Positions 48,064 through 60,774 of a stretch of DNA of 64,000 nucleotides are shown in pieces. The stretch spans positions 4,025,786 through 4,089,785 of the forward strand of contig QCXZ01000041.1 of NCBI GenBank assembly GCA_025024175.1. Reading direction: 5' to 3'. A model generated the notes under the pieces. The model was not told the DNA's origin and searched no databases. It worked only from the letters and a program-made list of their open reading frames with translations. Source of the DNA: Rhyzopertha dominica. Its lineage: Eukaryota > Arthropoda > Insecta > Coleoptera > Bostrichidae. Positions within the stretch are counted from its first letter, which is position 1. Each line of letters opens with the position of its first letter. A program made the translations under genes and the position numbers.

Positions 48064-50569
48064 TATACTATTATTACTACACTGCCTTACTTCGATTGAA
48101 GCATGTTTAAATTCAGCATGAGAGCTCAGCTAAATACATTATAAACAGGAAACACATACAGTACAATATGAGAATTCCCATGCTCCAATACAATAGTTTT
48201 CCAGAGATTCAGACCTAATAATGATACTGCTGTTCATCGTACCGTACGCAGCATATCATAAAAAGCATTTGAACTTGTGCGCAAATCATGCAAAACAAAA
48301 CTGAAACTCTAGCGAAAAAATTTTAATAGAGGCATCGTTCGTTGTTTCTCAGTTAGTGTTTCCAATTTTACGAGAGAACATCGACTGACCACCGAACTAA
48401 CGAACTTTCATTTTAATTAAAATTTTATAAACCTAGCGGCAAATGCGAACGCGAGAGAATATGAAACGTTCGGCATGTGAAATATACCTCATAAAGCCAA
48501 CGAAAAATTCATGCTGAAAATTTAATTAAACACATTAAATCGATCGACAAGGTTTATGGGGCATGCCTAACTTTGTTCGCTTTGGTCACTTTATAGCAAT
48601 GCATTGAAATAAGGGAAGTTTTAAATTTATTTCTTAAAAATAATAATCATGAAATAGCGGGTTGTTTCTGTATTTTGGCTGTTTCATTTTGACATAAGCA
48701 CGAAGCTGTACTATACTGAGCGCTACTGTTTGCAATATTTGTAGCAACATATTTCTTTTTCTAAAATCGTTAATGTGTGCGTCTTCGATTTTATAATTTA
48801 TTACGGTATAAAATTACATATAGAGTCAAATTTGGTCGGTCGTGAAATTGAAAATAATTTTCCATAGCAACAAAAAAAGTTGTTCCAAATAACAACAAAA
48901 AGAATTTATCCAGCAAAAGTTAAACTGAATTAATTTTCCGAATTGGGATTCTGCTGAGATTTTTATTTTATTTTGGGAAGCAGACTTTGGAGTTGTACAG
49001 AGAGATATTGATATGGTCTTCTTACCTGCACACGGTTGGGATTTACTTGGTTAAATACTGTACCTCTAGATTTGTCATTGTATAGAGTTGAGGTTGAAGT
49101 TGAAGGTCATTTAAATTGTGGAACCCTCAAGGAAAGAGGTATGAATTAGCTAAATTTTAGCAGAAAATGATTAAGCAATAATATTTCTTTAGGGTCCTTA
49201 TTTCGGCACTGGTTTGTCCTTTTTTATCTGGAACTATTTGATTCCTAGTCCTAGTCTGTGTTATTGTTCTGGTTTGTGAATGGTGGTTGTAGTACAAGCC
49301 TAGTCAGTACAATTTCTGCATCTTGCGACTTCCTAACGGTACAACAGTTGCATGCGACTCCCGAAGTTACTGCATCTTACGATTTCCTGCCAGTGCAACA
49401 TTTGAAAACGACTTCAGGTGACAGCGCAGTTGTGACAGTGTCCAAAATAGCAGGTCAGACAGTTATAGATTTTTTATTTATTTATATTATATTGAAAGGA
49501 ATACAAATAAGTAATACGGGGCCACAGAATCAAATCTCGGTTATTATCTTTAATTTGTGAAATAGTTGAGTTATAATTTAGAGGAAATGTATTAGTTTAT
49601 ATGATTATTACTGAGATTGTTTTATAAAAAATCATTATCTATTACATGTACACATGTGTGAGGCGTTTACGTAAACGTTAGCCAATTCTTGTAATTAATA
49701 TATATAACGAACCATTTTTTAAATTGAAACTTAAGTCTTCATAGATATAGAGTAGTTAATTAAAGGTGTAAATAAGCATGTTTTATTACACATTTGTTGG
49801 GAATATAATATTTAGTTTCTTCGTGTAAATATTTGGAATGAAACTTGCAAGCGTGTAAGTTGGAGAATTTGACAACTTCACTTTTCTTTTATTGATGATT
49901 CATGGTGAGAAATCACCTGGCGCTCGATCTACCACCTTTAATATTACCCAGCCCATTTCCACTGTTAGCTGATCGGCATCACACGAATATCGAGAACATA
50001 ATCTTTACCAAAGTCTTTAGGAGAATTTTGTGTAATAACTTTTTAATTGTTTTTATAATAATAAACCAGGGCAATTAGACGGCTTTGTCCTTTTTGTACA
50101 AAAAGTATAGCCCTAGAATTTGCATTTATAAAAAATATATATTTAAAATATTTGTAATTAAGTTTTCCCATTAATTTAAAAATTCTGGAGTTTTGTCCGA
50201 GCTCTGTATGTACTTATTAGCATTGACCTCAAGTTTATGAGTTGTAAAAAACTTGTGGTACCTAACTTATAGACTACAATTGGTTTATTTAAGTTGGGAC
50301 TTCTTTTGCACGAACCTTTTTTTAAAATTCTTTTTCGTGGATCTGGGTACATTAATTAAATACTGCGAATAATATCTTTAGTAACTATTACGCTTTTTAT
50401 TCATAATTTTTGACAAAAAGGGCATGGTTCACCCTACATAAATATTATTTAACAATTGTAAGAAAGATTACTGAAATTTTCCATATTTAGGGCAAGATTT
50501 AATTCGGAAATGAAACAACTGAAGGCCAGGACTCAACCTAATAGTTTGATAGAATATTTGAATACTTAA
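48064..50569. other. No recognisable gene
   Basis: I see no supported coding sequence or complete repeat. At 49200-49260, TGTCCTTTTTTATCTGGAAC resembles the 3' part of the non-LTR element at 36360, perhaps a scrap. 48300-48620 is somewhat richer in GC and could hold conserved regulatory DNA, but nothing proves it. Confidence 0.4.
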
Positions 50570-50890
50570 CATTAAACGATAAGATTTACCTTAGAACGAC
50601 ACGGTTGAGTAAAAAATTTTTCGAAAACCCACACATATATACCGGTGTTTCAATTCATAGCGAATCACTATATCATTTACTTTATAAACATGCAATTTTA
50701 ACTTAGGTTAATTAAAATTTCACCTAATTATGATCTTTTTCAACAAAGAACTTAATGAAATTCGTCAAATTGCTCGTATGAATAAATTCAACGTAAGTGT
50801 GGTAGATAAACTTGTAACCAAAGTAAGAAATATACTTCCACCATAACAAAATATAACGAGCGTATTAACTGCAATACTTCTTTTTCAAAG
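50570..50890 (+). pseudogene. Penelope-like linker-region relic
   Basis: Plus-strand frames give TGVSIHSESLYHLLYKHAI, RLIKISPNYDLF and, one frame on, NKELNEIRQIARMNKFNVS followed by VVDKLVTKVRN. This matches in order the region between RT and endonuclease seen at 26 kb (RLINIPL, EKELTTIKQIAFNNGYD). No catalytic box is present. Confidence 0.65.
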
Positions 50891-53800
50891 CCTACACAAA
50901 TCTGGACTTTGGATTATCTTTATGTAAAGTTCTTTTTTTTCGAAAAGAGGTAGTTCGTATAAAAGTAACACAAAAGATATTTTGAGGAAGACATTTTTAA
51001 AAAACAAAAAATAACACATAAACAGGCTGATATTACTGCTTTCCTTTCCCATGTCCTTTTTGGTAGCATCAGTAGATTAAGTATTTACAAAATTAACTCG
51101 GTAGCAGAACTTAGTATATTTATCAAAACTGCTTACTAAAATAATTAAGGTAAAATGCATTTTAGAAGCTTTAGAAGTATAAAAAAGACCAACTCTATAA
51201 CTTCTTCAATCGCAGAAAATTCTTCGCTCTGTCTTGCATGATAGTATTTGAGAATTCTTCTCTTTCTCAATATTTTGCGACCGTTTACTGGAAGATTTTG
51301 AAGATTACACCATGTGCCACCGTAGTAAAACACAAAGTACAGACAGTTTTAATATTAGGTTTACTGTTTAATGTACTTTATCTAAAAAAGTATTTTACTT
51401 CACTGCAGGAAAGACTAGTAGGACTGGAGTTGTTACAACGGATATGGGATTCATATTTCACCAAATAGATAATCGTTGTAGTGTGTTACAGCAGAAAACA
51501 TGTCTTAAAAACGTAGGTCCGATTGCGTCAGCGCCCAAACCTATTGTGCCATACACGGATGAAACCCCTTTTAAGAGTTTGAGGCAGTGACTAAAATGAT
51601 GCTCACTTTTATTTCACTTACGCGATGTGTCTGAGCTTCAGACAAAACTAGACGTTCCCGAAGTCGTCATTTATTTTAGAGTAGCCGTTAGACTCCCGTT
51701 CCTCTACCTTTAGTTAAACTCCCCTGTGTAAAATCCAATAAATTCTATGACGTGCCCACCAATTACAACCCTTTAGTCACGCAAACGCCTACATTTCCTT
51801 TCTCCCAACGCCAATTAGCATTATGAGCCAACGCCTTCTCCTGCATAGTCAATGATGCCCCTTTTTATTTGATGCGACTCGCCGATTGTGAGATGTATAC
51901 CTACATTCTGAGAAAATTTACTACTTGATGCAGATTTTTTGCAACAAAAGATCAAGCTTGCTGCTATACCTGGTTTAACCTTAAAAAATGTGTATTATAG
52001 GTTGTTACAAAGAATCATTTTGGGCAACTGGGTACTAGATATGTCGTAATTTAAATTCAGTTACATGTAGATGGATGGATCTACATATAATACCATCAAC
52101 TTGTCTGTTCAAAATTAGACATTGATTGGAAGAAACCCCAGCCATTGATGATATATCATAGACAGTATAGATAGTATAGATACTTCCACATGCAGATGCA
52201 TGGGATAGGGTGGTATGCTCTGCATTATATAAATAATCTTCATGAAAAGGTTGATTACCTTTCTAAAAATTAATTATCTCTTTTTGATAGACGTACACCA
52301 TATACGGTTTCTCGAGTAATTTAAACTAATGCACAGTTGATAACAGACTGTGTTAAACAGTTTCAAAGACAGCGGAGAATCATCATGGAACAAAAAGTGT
52401 TACTGATTGACGCTCTTTTTATCAATTATGAAATAATGTTGTGNCTGTGTTGCGAAGGGAGAAAAGGCACNTATTTGTCGTACTATGAAAATGGTAGTGA
52501 TAAATGCTTTCTCGGACCTCGGCATAAAGCGAAATCAAACATAAATACAAATTTCAAAATTTGTTTTCTAACTTTAATATGAATCCTGCTCTCACCATGT
52601 TGGTGAATCAATTCAATCAAGTCTCGTGCTTAAGTTTGAAGGACTCTTTTTTCGGCGTCCTAACTAATAATACTCATTACTATTATTCCTCAACGGAAAC
52701 ACGAAGTTTCATAACAATCCTGGACGGTTCTCTGGAAACAATGCCGATCCGTTGCGCTTTTGAGGCTCGTACTTGAAATGCATACCACGGACTGTATGAT
52801 CACTGATGAAAACTAAAACTGCATATTCATTGTTGCGCTATTTAGGTCAATTCCATTGTATGCATTGAATATCAGAGGGAAATTAATAATAATGACATAA
52901 CACGCAATGCTCCCAGCGCTGCAGTAATTATACTAATAACGACAATAACACCGAAAACTACTATGGCAATAACGGCTCCTGTGGCTTATATCCAATGAAA
53001 AACCAAAGTTCATTAAATAGCAATAATTGAAACGAAGCACGCAATCTAGTTGCCTGTACAAGCCTATCCCTGATAATGATAATTAGAAGAGGGTCGTAAC
53101 TAATAGATTAATGTTGATTTGAAAACCTGGCCCGTGGTTTTTATTGTTAACAGAAAATTAAAAGTGTCGAATGATGTACGTTCAGTGCAATCTTCTATCC
53201 AATTTTACCCTTAATTGACTATTGATGTAAACGAAGCTTAACCCAAATCAGTTAGTTTCGGCTCTTCAGTAATAAAAGGTGCATTCCGGAATATCTAATA
53301 ATATTAAAGGACAATAATGCAATACATAGCACACTGGTAGCGAGGAGCGAAATTTCTCTACACTCAAAATAAAGATTAACTTAAAAGAGTCTAATTTTGA
53401 TAATTTCTTAAGGTGTTTTTGCAGCAGTAAGGAGGGCAAAACAGAAGTAATGCTACTAGTTGTACTTAAAATGTTTATTGTAGCCTACTATATAATTTCA
53501 CTCGTTTAACTCTTAACAGTACAACAATTATTAATTTAGGTTATTACAAATAATAAATCTCCAAAATATTAAACCATGTATTTATTAAGATTGAATATTA
53601 GGGAAAGAAATAAAACACCAAATTTAATTTATAATACTTAGGCACAGTAAATTGTTCAACTTAGATACGAAATATAATAGACAGAAAGCCAACGTGATGA
53701 TCAAAATTTAAAACTTTGTCATGGCAAGAATTCTGAAAACTAGTGAAAATAGCTGCCTAATAAGAATAACAGCTGCATTGATAATGTAAATACTAGAATG

Positions 53801-54849
53801 GTTTTTGAAGAAACAATAATAATAAAGCATTCTCTGCTAGATTAGATTATAAACTGGAATAATGTTAGCATTTCTGGACCTGAAATGTACTGATCTTGCA
53901 TGTAAGCAAAATAAGGTACCATAAATGAAACAATAATTAATTTGTGTGAAAAATATAGCTTAACATAGTCTGCAACTTAACGTAAAGAGGAAAATCAGGA
54001 AGAAAAAGAGGGAAAGATTAGAAATTAGAAATGTGACAGTTGTGTACATCAAACCTAAATTTTATTTATTGAAATAAGTCCGGTCGCTTGCTATCTGTGC
54101 TCTTCTTATATACAAAATGTATAAATAGGTTGTTAGGAAAGTGGATATAAGTATTTTATCGACTTCACTATCAACTCATTTCATCAGAGCAAAATTGTTA
54201 GTCAACTGAAAAGCGTTTGATTCAACACAATTAATTTGAGGCTACAAAACTGTGTATAAGGCAAAACTTTCGTTCTCTAAAGGATCAGTTAAATGTGGTA
54301 TAGCAGCAGTATATCTTAGTAACCCAATCCGAACCCTCCTCTACGTTATACAACAATCTGTCCGTGAAATATCAGATAAACTAACTTCCCCAACTTCGGG
54401 GTACACTCCAAAGTTTCTTTATCTCGAATTACATATTCACCAAGGAGGTAAGTAATTATCTTCTCGAATTATTTACGCTCTATTTATAACGTCAATCAGG
54501 ATGAATTGTGTAGTGAAACGACGTCTCCCGCTGAAGTTTCTCTTATGTTTCCGACATTCGAGTCGCGCAACCGTAACCGTGAGTGGGGTTGTTTGCATTC
54601 AGGGACGAGAGTGCTAATTATGTGCAAACTGGATTTAAATATCGTACTGTAACTGATTACTCGTTACATGAGTTGCTACCTGGATGATTTTAATCGTGGA
54701 AGCTGCAAGTGGTCGACTAATTAACAACAAGCGCGCAAGTGCAACGGAGTGCATTAGCAAATTAAATTTAGGTTGCCCTACGTAAAATAATCTAGCTTGA
54801 TTTGTGTAGACGCAACAATTCATTTAAAGTTTCCCACTTTCCGTGTTAT
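50891..54849. other. No recognisable gene
   Basis: Short open frames here (for example 52337-52582 and 54252-54455) have no recognisable domain and look like chance. Two N bases lie at 52444-52472. 51500-51900 and 54480-54620 are GC-richer than their surroundings but non-coding by eye. Confidence 0.4.
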
Positions 54850-55190
54850 GGCTTAACCTGGGAAACGAGGTACGTTTTATCACATGTTAATCTCGAAATA
54901 CGTCGGCATAACATAGATAGCTGATAAAGCAATGAAATTCTCGAACTCTTGTAATACAAGCCGATTGATGTCAATGATGCAACCATTTTTGAAACGCCTT
55001 CTAGTATTATTACAAAGATTGCGGCCTTCATTGAATCATGGAGGAATGCAGATTTAACATCCACCGGGAGGAGCATGTATGTTTTAAAATTAGCAATTAC
55101 CTTTAAGGTTCTGGCAGTTGTTAACCTTGCCACTAGTCTCAAAACCTTTGCTTTTGCGTAAAGCCTATTGCAACCAGTCGAGCTTTATTC
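54850..55190 (-). pseudogene. Ty1/copia reverse transcriptase relic
   Basis: Minus-strand frames read NKARLVAIGFTQKQRF, then VARLTTARTLKVIANF and KTYMLLPVDVKSAFLHDSM, ending IILEGVSK. These match the K-A-R-L-V-A-x-G-F-x-Q, P-V-A-R-L-x-T-x-R and D-V-K-x-A-F-L-x-G blocks of copia RT. The first catalytic Asp (PVDVKSAFL) is kept. The rest of pol and the LTRs are not visible. A frameshift separates the first two blocks. Confidence 0.8.
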
Positions 55191-55369
55191 TCGTACAACG
55201 AAAATCGGGGGATAATACATTACAAAAGTTTAAAAATGCTGAACTAACCCCTGATTGGAACATATAGAAAGCGTCGCAATTACGTGCTCTCTTCCACAAG
55301 AAGAGAAAAAAGGTATATCCATGTTACCTTAAAAACTTTCATATATCCCAAAACAAAATTGAAGAATTA

Positions 55370-55462
55370 CCCCTTTATTTAGAAATGTGGATGAGATTAA
55401 CAAGTGTTTTCTTTATGTCTTTAGTCCTGCCGCCAATCAACCATTAACGTATAACTTTCATA
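55370..55462 (+). pseudogene. Non-LTR pol relic, left half (interrupted by Tc1)
   Basis: The plus-strand frame NVDEINKCFLYVFSPAAN then QPLTYNFH resembles the region just before RT in jockey/CR1-like pol. It stops at the TA where the Tc1 element begins and resumes in the same frame at 57104. The element and one TA are the only material separating the halves. Confidence 0.75.
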
Positions 55463-57101
55463 CGAGCCCTGACACAAAAATGTTCGAACATCAACTGATG
55501 TTTCGTAAAAGTTTGAAAATTTCCATAAGGGATTCAATATCATGTTTTTCTTTTAATGGACACTATAATAATATGTATTGTTTTACATCATATTTACGAC
55601 ATTGTTTTGAAATAACATAATATTTATTTATAAAACTAAACTAATGTTGATAACAATACAATATTTATTGACACATAAATGTTCAGACAATACATGTCAA
55701 TAGCCGGTTGCGTCTCCTTTTGCCTTAATAACTGCTTTTATTCTGGCAGGTATAGTTTTTACAAGCTTTTCGCAATCTTCTGTGGTAAAAGAATACCATA
55801 TATTTTGCAATTTTACGCGCAAATCAGAAATGTTGCGCTGCGGATCATTTCTTAATTGCTGCTTCATCTTGTGCCATATAGTTTCGATCACATTTAGATC
55901 AGGACTGCTGGAGGGACAGTCAAGGACGGAAATGTTGTTGTCTTGCGGCCACTTTCTTGTAGTCTTGGCTGTATGGCAGGAGGCGCCATCTTGTTGAAAA
56001 GTAAAATTTCCATCAGGTGATAACATTGAAATTGACACCAACAAATTGGTTTCAAGAATATTCTGATATTTTACTGCGTTTACAGTTCCATCTATGAAGT
56101 GCAATTTTCCAACACCATTAGCAGACATGCTTCCCCATACCATAACACCTGATGGAAATTTTCTTTTTCTTTTAGGCAGTCTTTGTGGAAGGCTTCATTT
56201 TTGTTTCTTATAACACGTGATTGATGGTCACCCACGCAAACATCAAATTTTGATTCGTCACTAAAAATGATCCTTTTCCAAGCTTCGAAAGTCCACAATG
56301 CCCGTTCCTTTGCCCACGCTAATCGTCTCTTTTTTTTTTGTTTTTCCGTGAGGAACGGCTTTTCTTTTGCCTTAAGCAATGATAATGATGAATATGAAAT
56401 TTTGCTTAAACATAACATACGTACCTTATAAAAATGTAAACGAGAGTTATGAATCCAGCGACGACACGTTTCTCGTGAAACATTTTCCATTGTTTCTTCA
56501 TTCCATTTTGCTGTTATTTCTCTTAATGTACTTCGACGATCAGTTTTACAAATCCAAACAAGACAGCTTTGCATTCTGGAAGTGACTTTGCGTGGCCGAC
56601 CAGCACCATGTCTTGAAATTTGAATTGAACTCGTTTCTCTATACTTTTTCACAATATCTGACACCGTGGACTTTGCGACATTTATTTGCTTAGCAATATC
56701 CCGAAACGTTTTTCCTTGATGAAACAGTTTTACAATTAATTCTCTGATTGCACGATTAGTTGCTTTACCGCGTGACATTTTGTAGTCAATTGATATCGAC
56801 TTAATTGTCAAGCTAAAAGTCACATGGAAACATATTCTTTTGTTTCCAAGGCTTGCTATTTATTTGTTTTACTAACGTGTCCAAACATTAATGTGTCAGT
56901 AAATATTGCATTGTTATCAACATTAGCTTAGTTCTATAAATCAATATTATTTTATTTCAAAACAATGTCGTAAATATGATGTAAAACAATACATATTATA
57001 GTGTCCTATAAATGGAAAACATGATATCGAATCCCTTACGGAAATTTTCAAACTTTTACGAAAAATCAGTTGATGTCCGAACATTTTCGTGTTAGGGCTC
57101 G
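55463..57101 (-). mobile_element. Tc1-like transposon (DD34E) with ~220-bp inverted repeats
   Basis: A 1639-bp element between TA duplications (55461-55462 and 57102-57103). The left tip is CGAGCCCTGACACAAAAATG; the right tip, on the other strand, is CGAGCCCTAACACGAAAATG. The repeats stay alignable for about 220 bp (GTTTGAAAATTTCC, ATTGTTTTACATCATATTT, TAATGTTGATAACAAT). It is inserted in frame-preserving fashion in a non-LTR relic. Confidence 0.93.
55697..56778 (-). pseudogene. Tc1 transposase with a 54-bp intron, one frameshift
   Basis: ATG at 56778 (MSRGKATNRAIRELIVKLF) starts a paired-like HTH (FRDIAKQINVAKSTVSDIV, GAGRPRK) and a second HTH (LREITAKWN, ETCRRW). An in-frame 54-bp intron is visible at 56371-56424 (TATAAG|GTACGT ... 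CTTAAG|GCAAAA). Removing it joins F-Y-K to A-K-E-K-P-F-L, the usual Tc1 reading. Catalytic boxes: IIFSDESKFDV; after a frameshift near 56155, MVWGSMSANGVGKLHFIDG; then FQQDGASCHTAK and SSSPDLNVIETIWHKMK, with 34 residues between the last Asp and Glu. Apart from the frameshift it is close to complete (about 340 residues). Confidence 0.9.
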
Positions 57102-57103
57102 TA

Positions 57104-57300
57104 GTACTAGTAAACACAGAAATGAACTTAACTTTAGCTTCAAATTTCCAACTATTGAAGAATTATTACTAATTAATGCTAAAATGCTCAAACCATGTAG
57201 TTCAATAATTTCTCCTTATTGAACAAATATTGTATGTTGTTGCCTTGAGAGAGGCTTTTTTCCAGATATGTGGAAAATGGCATTTATTAAACCATAGCAA
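57104..57300 (+). pseudogene. Non-LTR pol relic, right half
   Basis: It continues the left half without a frame change (STSKHRNELNFSFKFPTIE), then INAKMLKPCSSIISPY and, after a stop, ERGFFPDMWKMAFIKP. This is the P-D-x-W-K x-A-x-I-x-P block of jockey/CR1-like RT. Similarity ends near 57300. Confidence 0.75.
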
Positions 57301-58226
57301 TCCGCAGTCTGTTAGATGTCAAAAATCTTGGAGAAAGATTTCGTAAAATTATCAAAAACNCTGACAGCGCCAGTTGAATAATTGATAGCGTTTCATTTTC
57401 CGAAAACATAATAATCTTACTTAAAACAATAGTAGTGATACGACTATCTATTCCCACTTGTTGCCGCAAAAGTTTACAGGCATAACGTATTAATTTCATA
57501 CACAAGGCTGAATTCAATTTAAAGGGGTTGTAGCTCGAGTAATGGAAAAAGTGCAGACGTATGTAAATAGCTAACACGTCACGCAAATATTTCACCACGC
57601 GTTGCTAATGCCACGTCGTTATTTTCGGATTGGCCAGAAGTGGAAAGCCGATTTTTTGTGCAGTAAAATAATGTCAACTCAGTTTTTTCTATCTTGATTG
57701 ATAAACGCAACACTTGATTGAAAAATCGGTTTATCGAATCTGACAGTAACAACGTATGCGTAGAGTCGGATAATACTAGCTTTAACAGATGACGTTTTAA
57801 ATTTTGTTGTCATTTGCAATTCGTCTGACACTTTTACTATAAATTTTATTCATACCAAGTGCCCACGAATGGTATGTCGTCGAATGGGAGTATACGTAAC
57901 AGAGTTACAACGCATGAAATAATATTTGCGTGGGTTATATTAATCGCTTCCAAAAATAGCCTGTTCCACTGGATCAAAGTCAACAGCCGTTTAGATGAAA
58001 CCTGTCAATTTTTAATCGAGCCGCAATTTTTGCTTCATGAATTATGTCATGGGTTACCACACTTCCATTAAATAGGTTTTTAATTTGTCGAAAAACATTA
58101 ACTGCATGCAGTCTTGTTGCCATTTTTATGTTTATCCTGCATGATATTTTTGTGTCATCCTATAACTAGTAAGTTTGTTGCTTACATATGTGCTTAAGCA
58201 CTGCTGTAGCACATTTGGCGTAGATA
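57301..58226. other. No recognisable gene
   Basis: No supported coding sequence, RNA gene or repeat is visible. One N is present near 57360. Confidence 0.4.
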
Positions 58227-58228
58227 TA

Positions 58229-60484
58229 CAGGGTGATTTTTTGAAAACTTCACACCTTAAATAACTTTAAATAGAGGAAAAATTTAAAATTTTGCAAAAA
58301 CAGGTAAACTTTTGTTTGCAGGGGGACAACTTTTGAGATAAGTTTTTAATGGATAGCGCTTACCCTCTTAGCGGGGTAGATACCCCTTCAAAAATTTTAA
58401 ATGAAACTACCCATCTTACGATACATCATTTAAAAGCTTATTACACAAGGAGTCTTGCCATGTAATTAATTTTACTATTTTTTACTATTTTACTATTTTT
58501 ACTATTGACGGGGTAGTGGGTCAAAAAGTGCATTGTAGCAAAGGCTTATAAAATGAAATATTTTGGACTTTTTTTAACAAAATTTATTGTCTTGCAGTTA
58601 CAATAAAAATTGTCCTTATCTAAGCCTAAAAAAAACTTGTTAAAAAATAATTGTTACACCTAAGCAAAATGCCAAAAATACTTAAAATTTTCTTTCGACA
58701 TTACTTGATATTGCAACTCGACAGTTTATACTGAATTGGCTAAATAATTATCTACTTTGTGTTTCCAATTTTTTGTTTCAACTTTTTGGCTACTTCTTTG
58801 GCACGACCATCTTTTTGTTCACATTCCTTTTTATAAATCGCGTGAAATTTTAAAGTGAGAGTCCAAGTGATAATGGTTTATTCAACTGCCGAAAGGGTAG
58901 AAATAATTTTTATTTACGGTGCTGAGCATAGCTGTGCTCGTGCGTCAGCAAGGGTGTTTAACGAACGGCACCCCGATAAAAATGTTGACGCTAGGTACAT
59001 TCTCGATCTCGTGCAGAAATTTCAAGACACTGGATCTGTAGTAAACAAAAAAAGGGCAGGGAATAGAGTCGTTGATGACATGGCCCAACTTGAAGTACTT
59101 GGTCATTTTGCAATGGATCCAACTAGCTCTTTGGGTAACATTTCTACAGCCACTGGACTTTCTTATTCATCTGTAGGAAAGTTACAAAACTGCACAAATT
59201 CCATCCCTATAAGATGAAAACTCTCCAGGAACTCGGCGAAGATGACTTCGATAGAAGACTGCAATTTTGCGAAATTATGACAGAAAAGATTGTAGTAAAT
59301 CCAAATCTAATAAAAAATATCTGCTTCAGTGATAAATGCACATTTTTTTGAACGGCTCTGTAAATAAACATAACGTCAGGTACTGGAGTGACGAAAATCC
59401 TTATATTTTTCGAGAAGGTCATACACAAGTTCCTCAGAAGCTGAACGTCTGGGCTGGAATACTTGGCAACGCAATTGTAGGTCCAATTTTCATTGATGGA
59501 ACGCTAAATGGGGGAATGTATTTAGAATCACTTGATAACGTTATTGATCCTTTAATCACAGAGCAATTAGAAAACCAACGTGACCCTGAAGTAAATCCAA
59601 TGTTGGATGAATACGAATTGTTTTACCAACATGATGGAGCCCCACCGCATTACGCCATTAGTGTGTGAAATTGGTTAAATCATAGATTTCCTCTTCACTG
59701 GATTGGTAGGCGTGGAACAATTGAATGCCCGCCACGATCACCCGATTTGACTGCTTTAGATTTCTTTCTATGGGGTCATTTGAAATCTGTGGTTTACAAA
59801 ACACAACCTACTAGCCTGGACGATCTGCGAGAAAGAATTATTAACGAGTGCAGAAGGATTCCACCTGAAACTTTCGGAAAAGTGCAGCAGGAGTTCGAGA
59901 ACCGTCTGTTTTATTGTATGGAAAGAGGTGGTGCACATTTTGAGAATCTATTTTGAATTTCTATGGTTTTGTTCACACTGTTTTTGGAGTTACAAATAAA
60001 TAATTTTTCTTTTTCGTGGACATGGACTTTCTAAAAAATTACATGATAAATACTTTAATGTTAATAATAATGTTTTTACAAGTTGTTTGTTTAAATTTTG
60101 GGTTGTCGTAAGGACAAATTTTATTTCCGCTCTAAAATAAAATACATTTTGTTGAAAAGAGTCCAAAATATTCAATTTAATAAGCAACCTGTTTCGTAGG
60201 CACTATTAATCTATTACCCCGTCAATAAGTTAAACGTGGTAAAACTAATTACATGGCCAGACTCTTTGTAAAATAAGCTTTCAAATGATGTATCACATAA
60301 TGGATAGTTCCATTTAAAATTTTTAAAGGGGTGTCTACCCTGCTCAGAGAGTAAGCGCTATCCATTAAAAACTTATTTCAAAAGTTGTCCCCCTGCAAAC
60401 AAAAGTTTACCTGTTTTTGCAAATTTTTAAATTTTTGCTATATTTAAAGTTATTTAAGGTGTGAAGTTTTCAAAAAGCACCCTG
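58229..60484 (+). mobile_element. Mariner (DD41D) copy 3
   Basis: A 2256-bp element between TA duplications (58227-58228 and 60485-60486), with good tips on both sides (CAGGGTGATTTTTTG and CACCCTG). Inverted repeats of about 250 bp match those of copies 1 and 2. Near 58470-58500 a TTTTACTATT unit is repeated where copy 1 has a single version. Confidence 0.93.
58873..59956 (+). pseudogene. Mariner transposase, copy 3, broken by small lesions
   Basis: It starts at ATG 58873. The frame breaks at 59175, where one A is lost in GTAAGGAAAG. It breaks again at the T-run near 59345, with seven Ts against eight in copy 2. A TGA at 59666-59668 lies where copies 1 and 2 have CGA. The intervening frames keep the HTH, NGSVNKHNVRYWSDENPY, FYQHDGAPPHY, LDFFLWGHLKS and the C-terminal Arg/Glu-rich helix. 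At least three independent lesions, so it is inactive. Confidence 0.9.
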
Positions 60485-60774
60485 TATATTGAAATACATC
60501 TCGAATTATTGTCTATATTACAAGTTTTGAAGAAATCAAAGACAGTTCCACAAATTTTTAAAGAAAAAATTCTAAAACTATGATGCAAAAATGATATCAA
60601 AACAGACAATTCTTAGGTAGTGGGTTTAAAGAAAAGACAATAACAATTCATATTTAATTTTTTTAAATGTCACCAATAAGGCCAGATTGCCAGAAAATGG
60701 GTGTGGACGAAATTGGAAATTAGCAACTGAGATATTTAGGCTATGTTATTATTTATGGCTTACGTCAACAGCAT

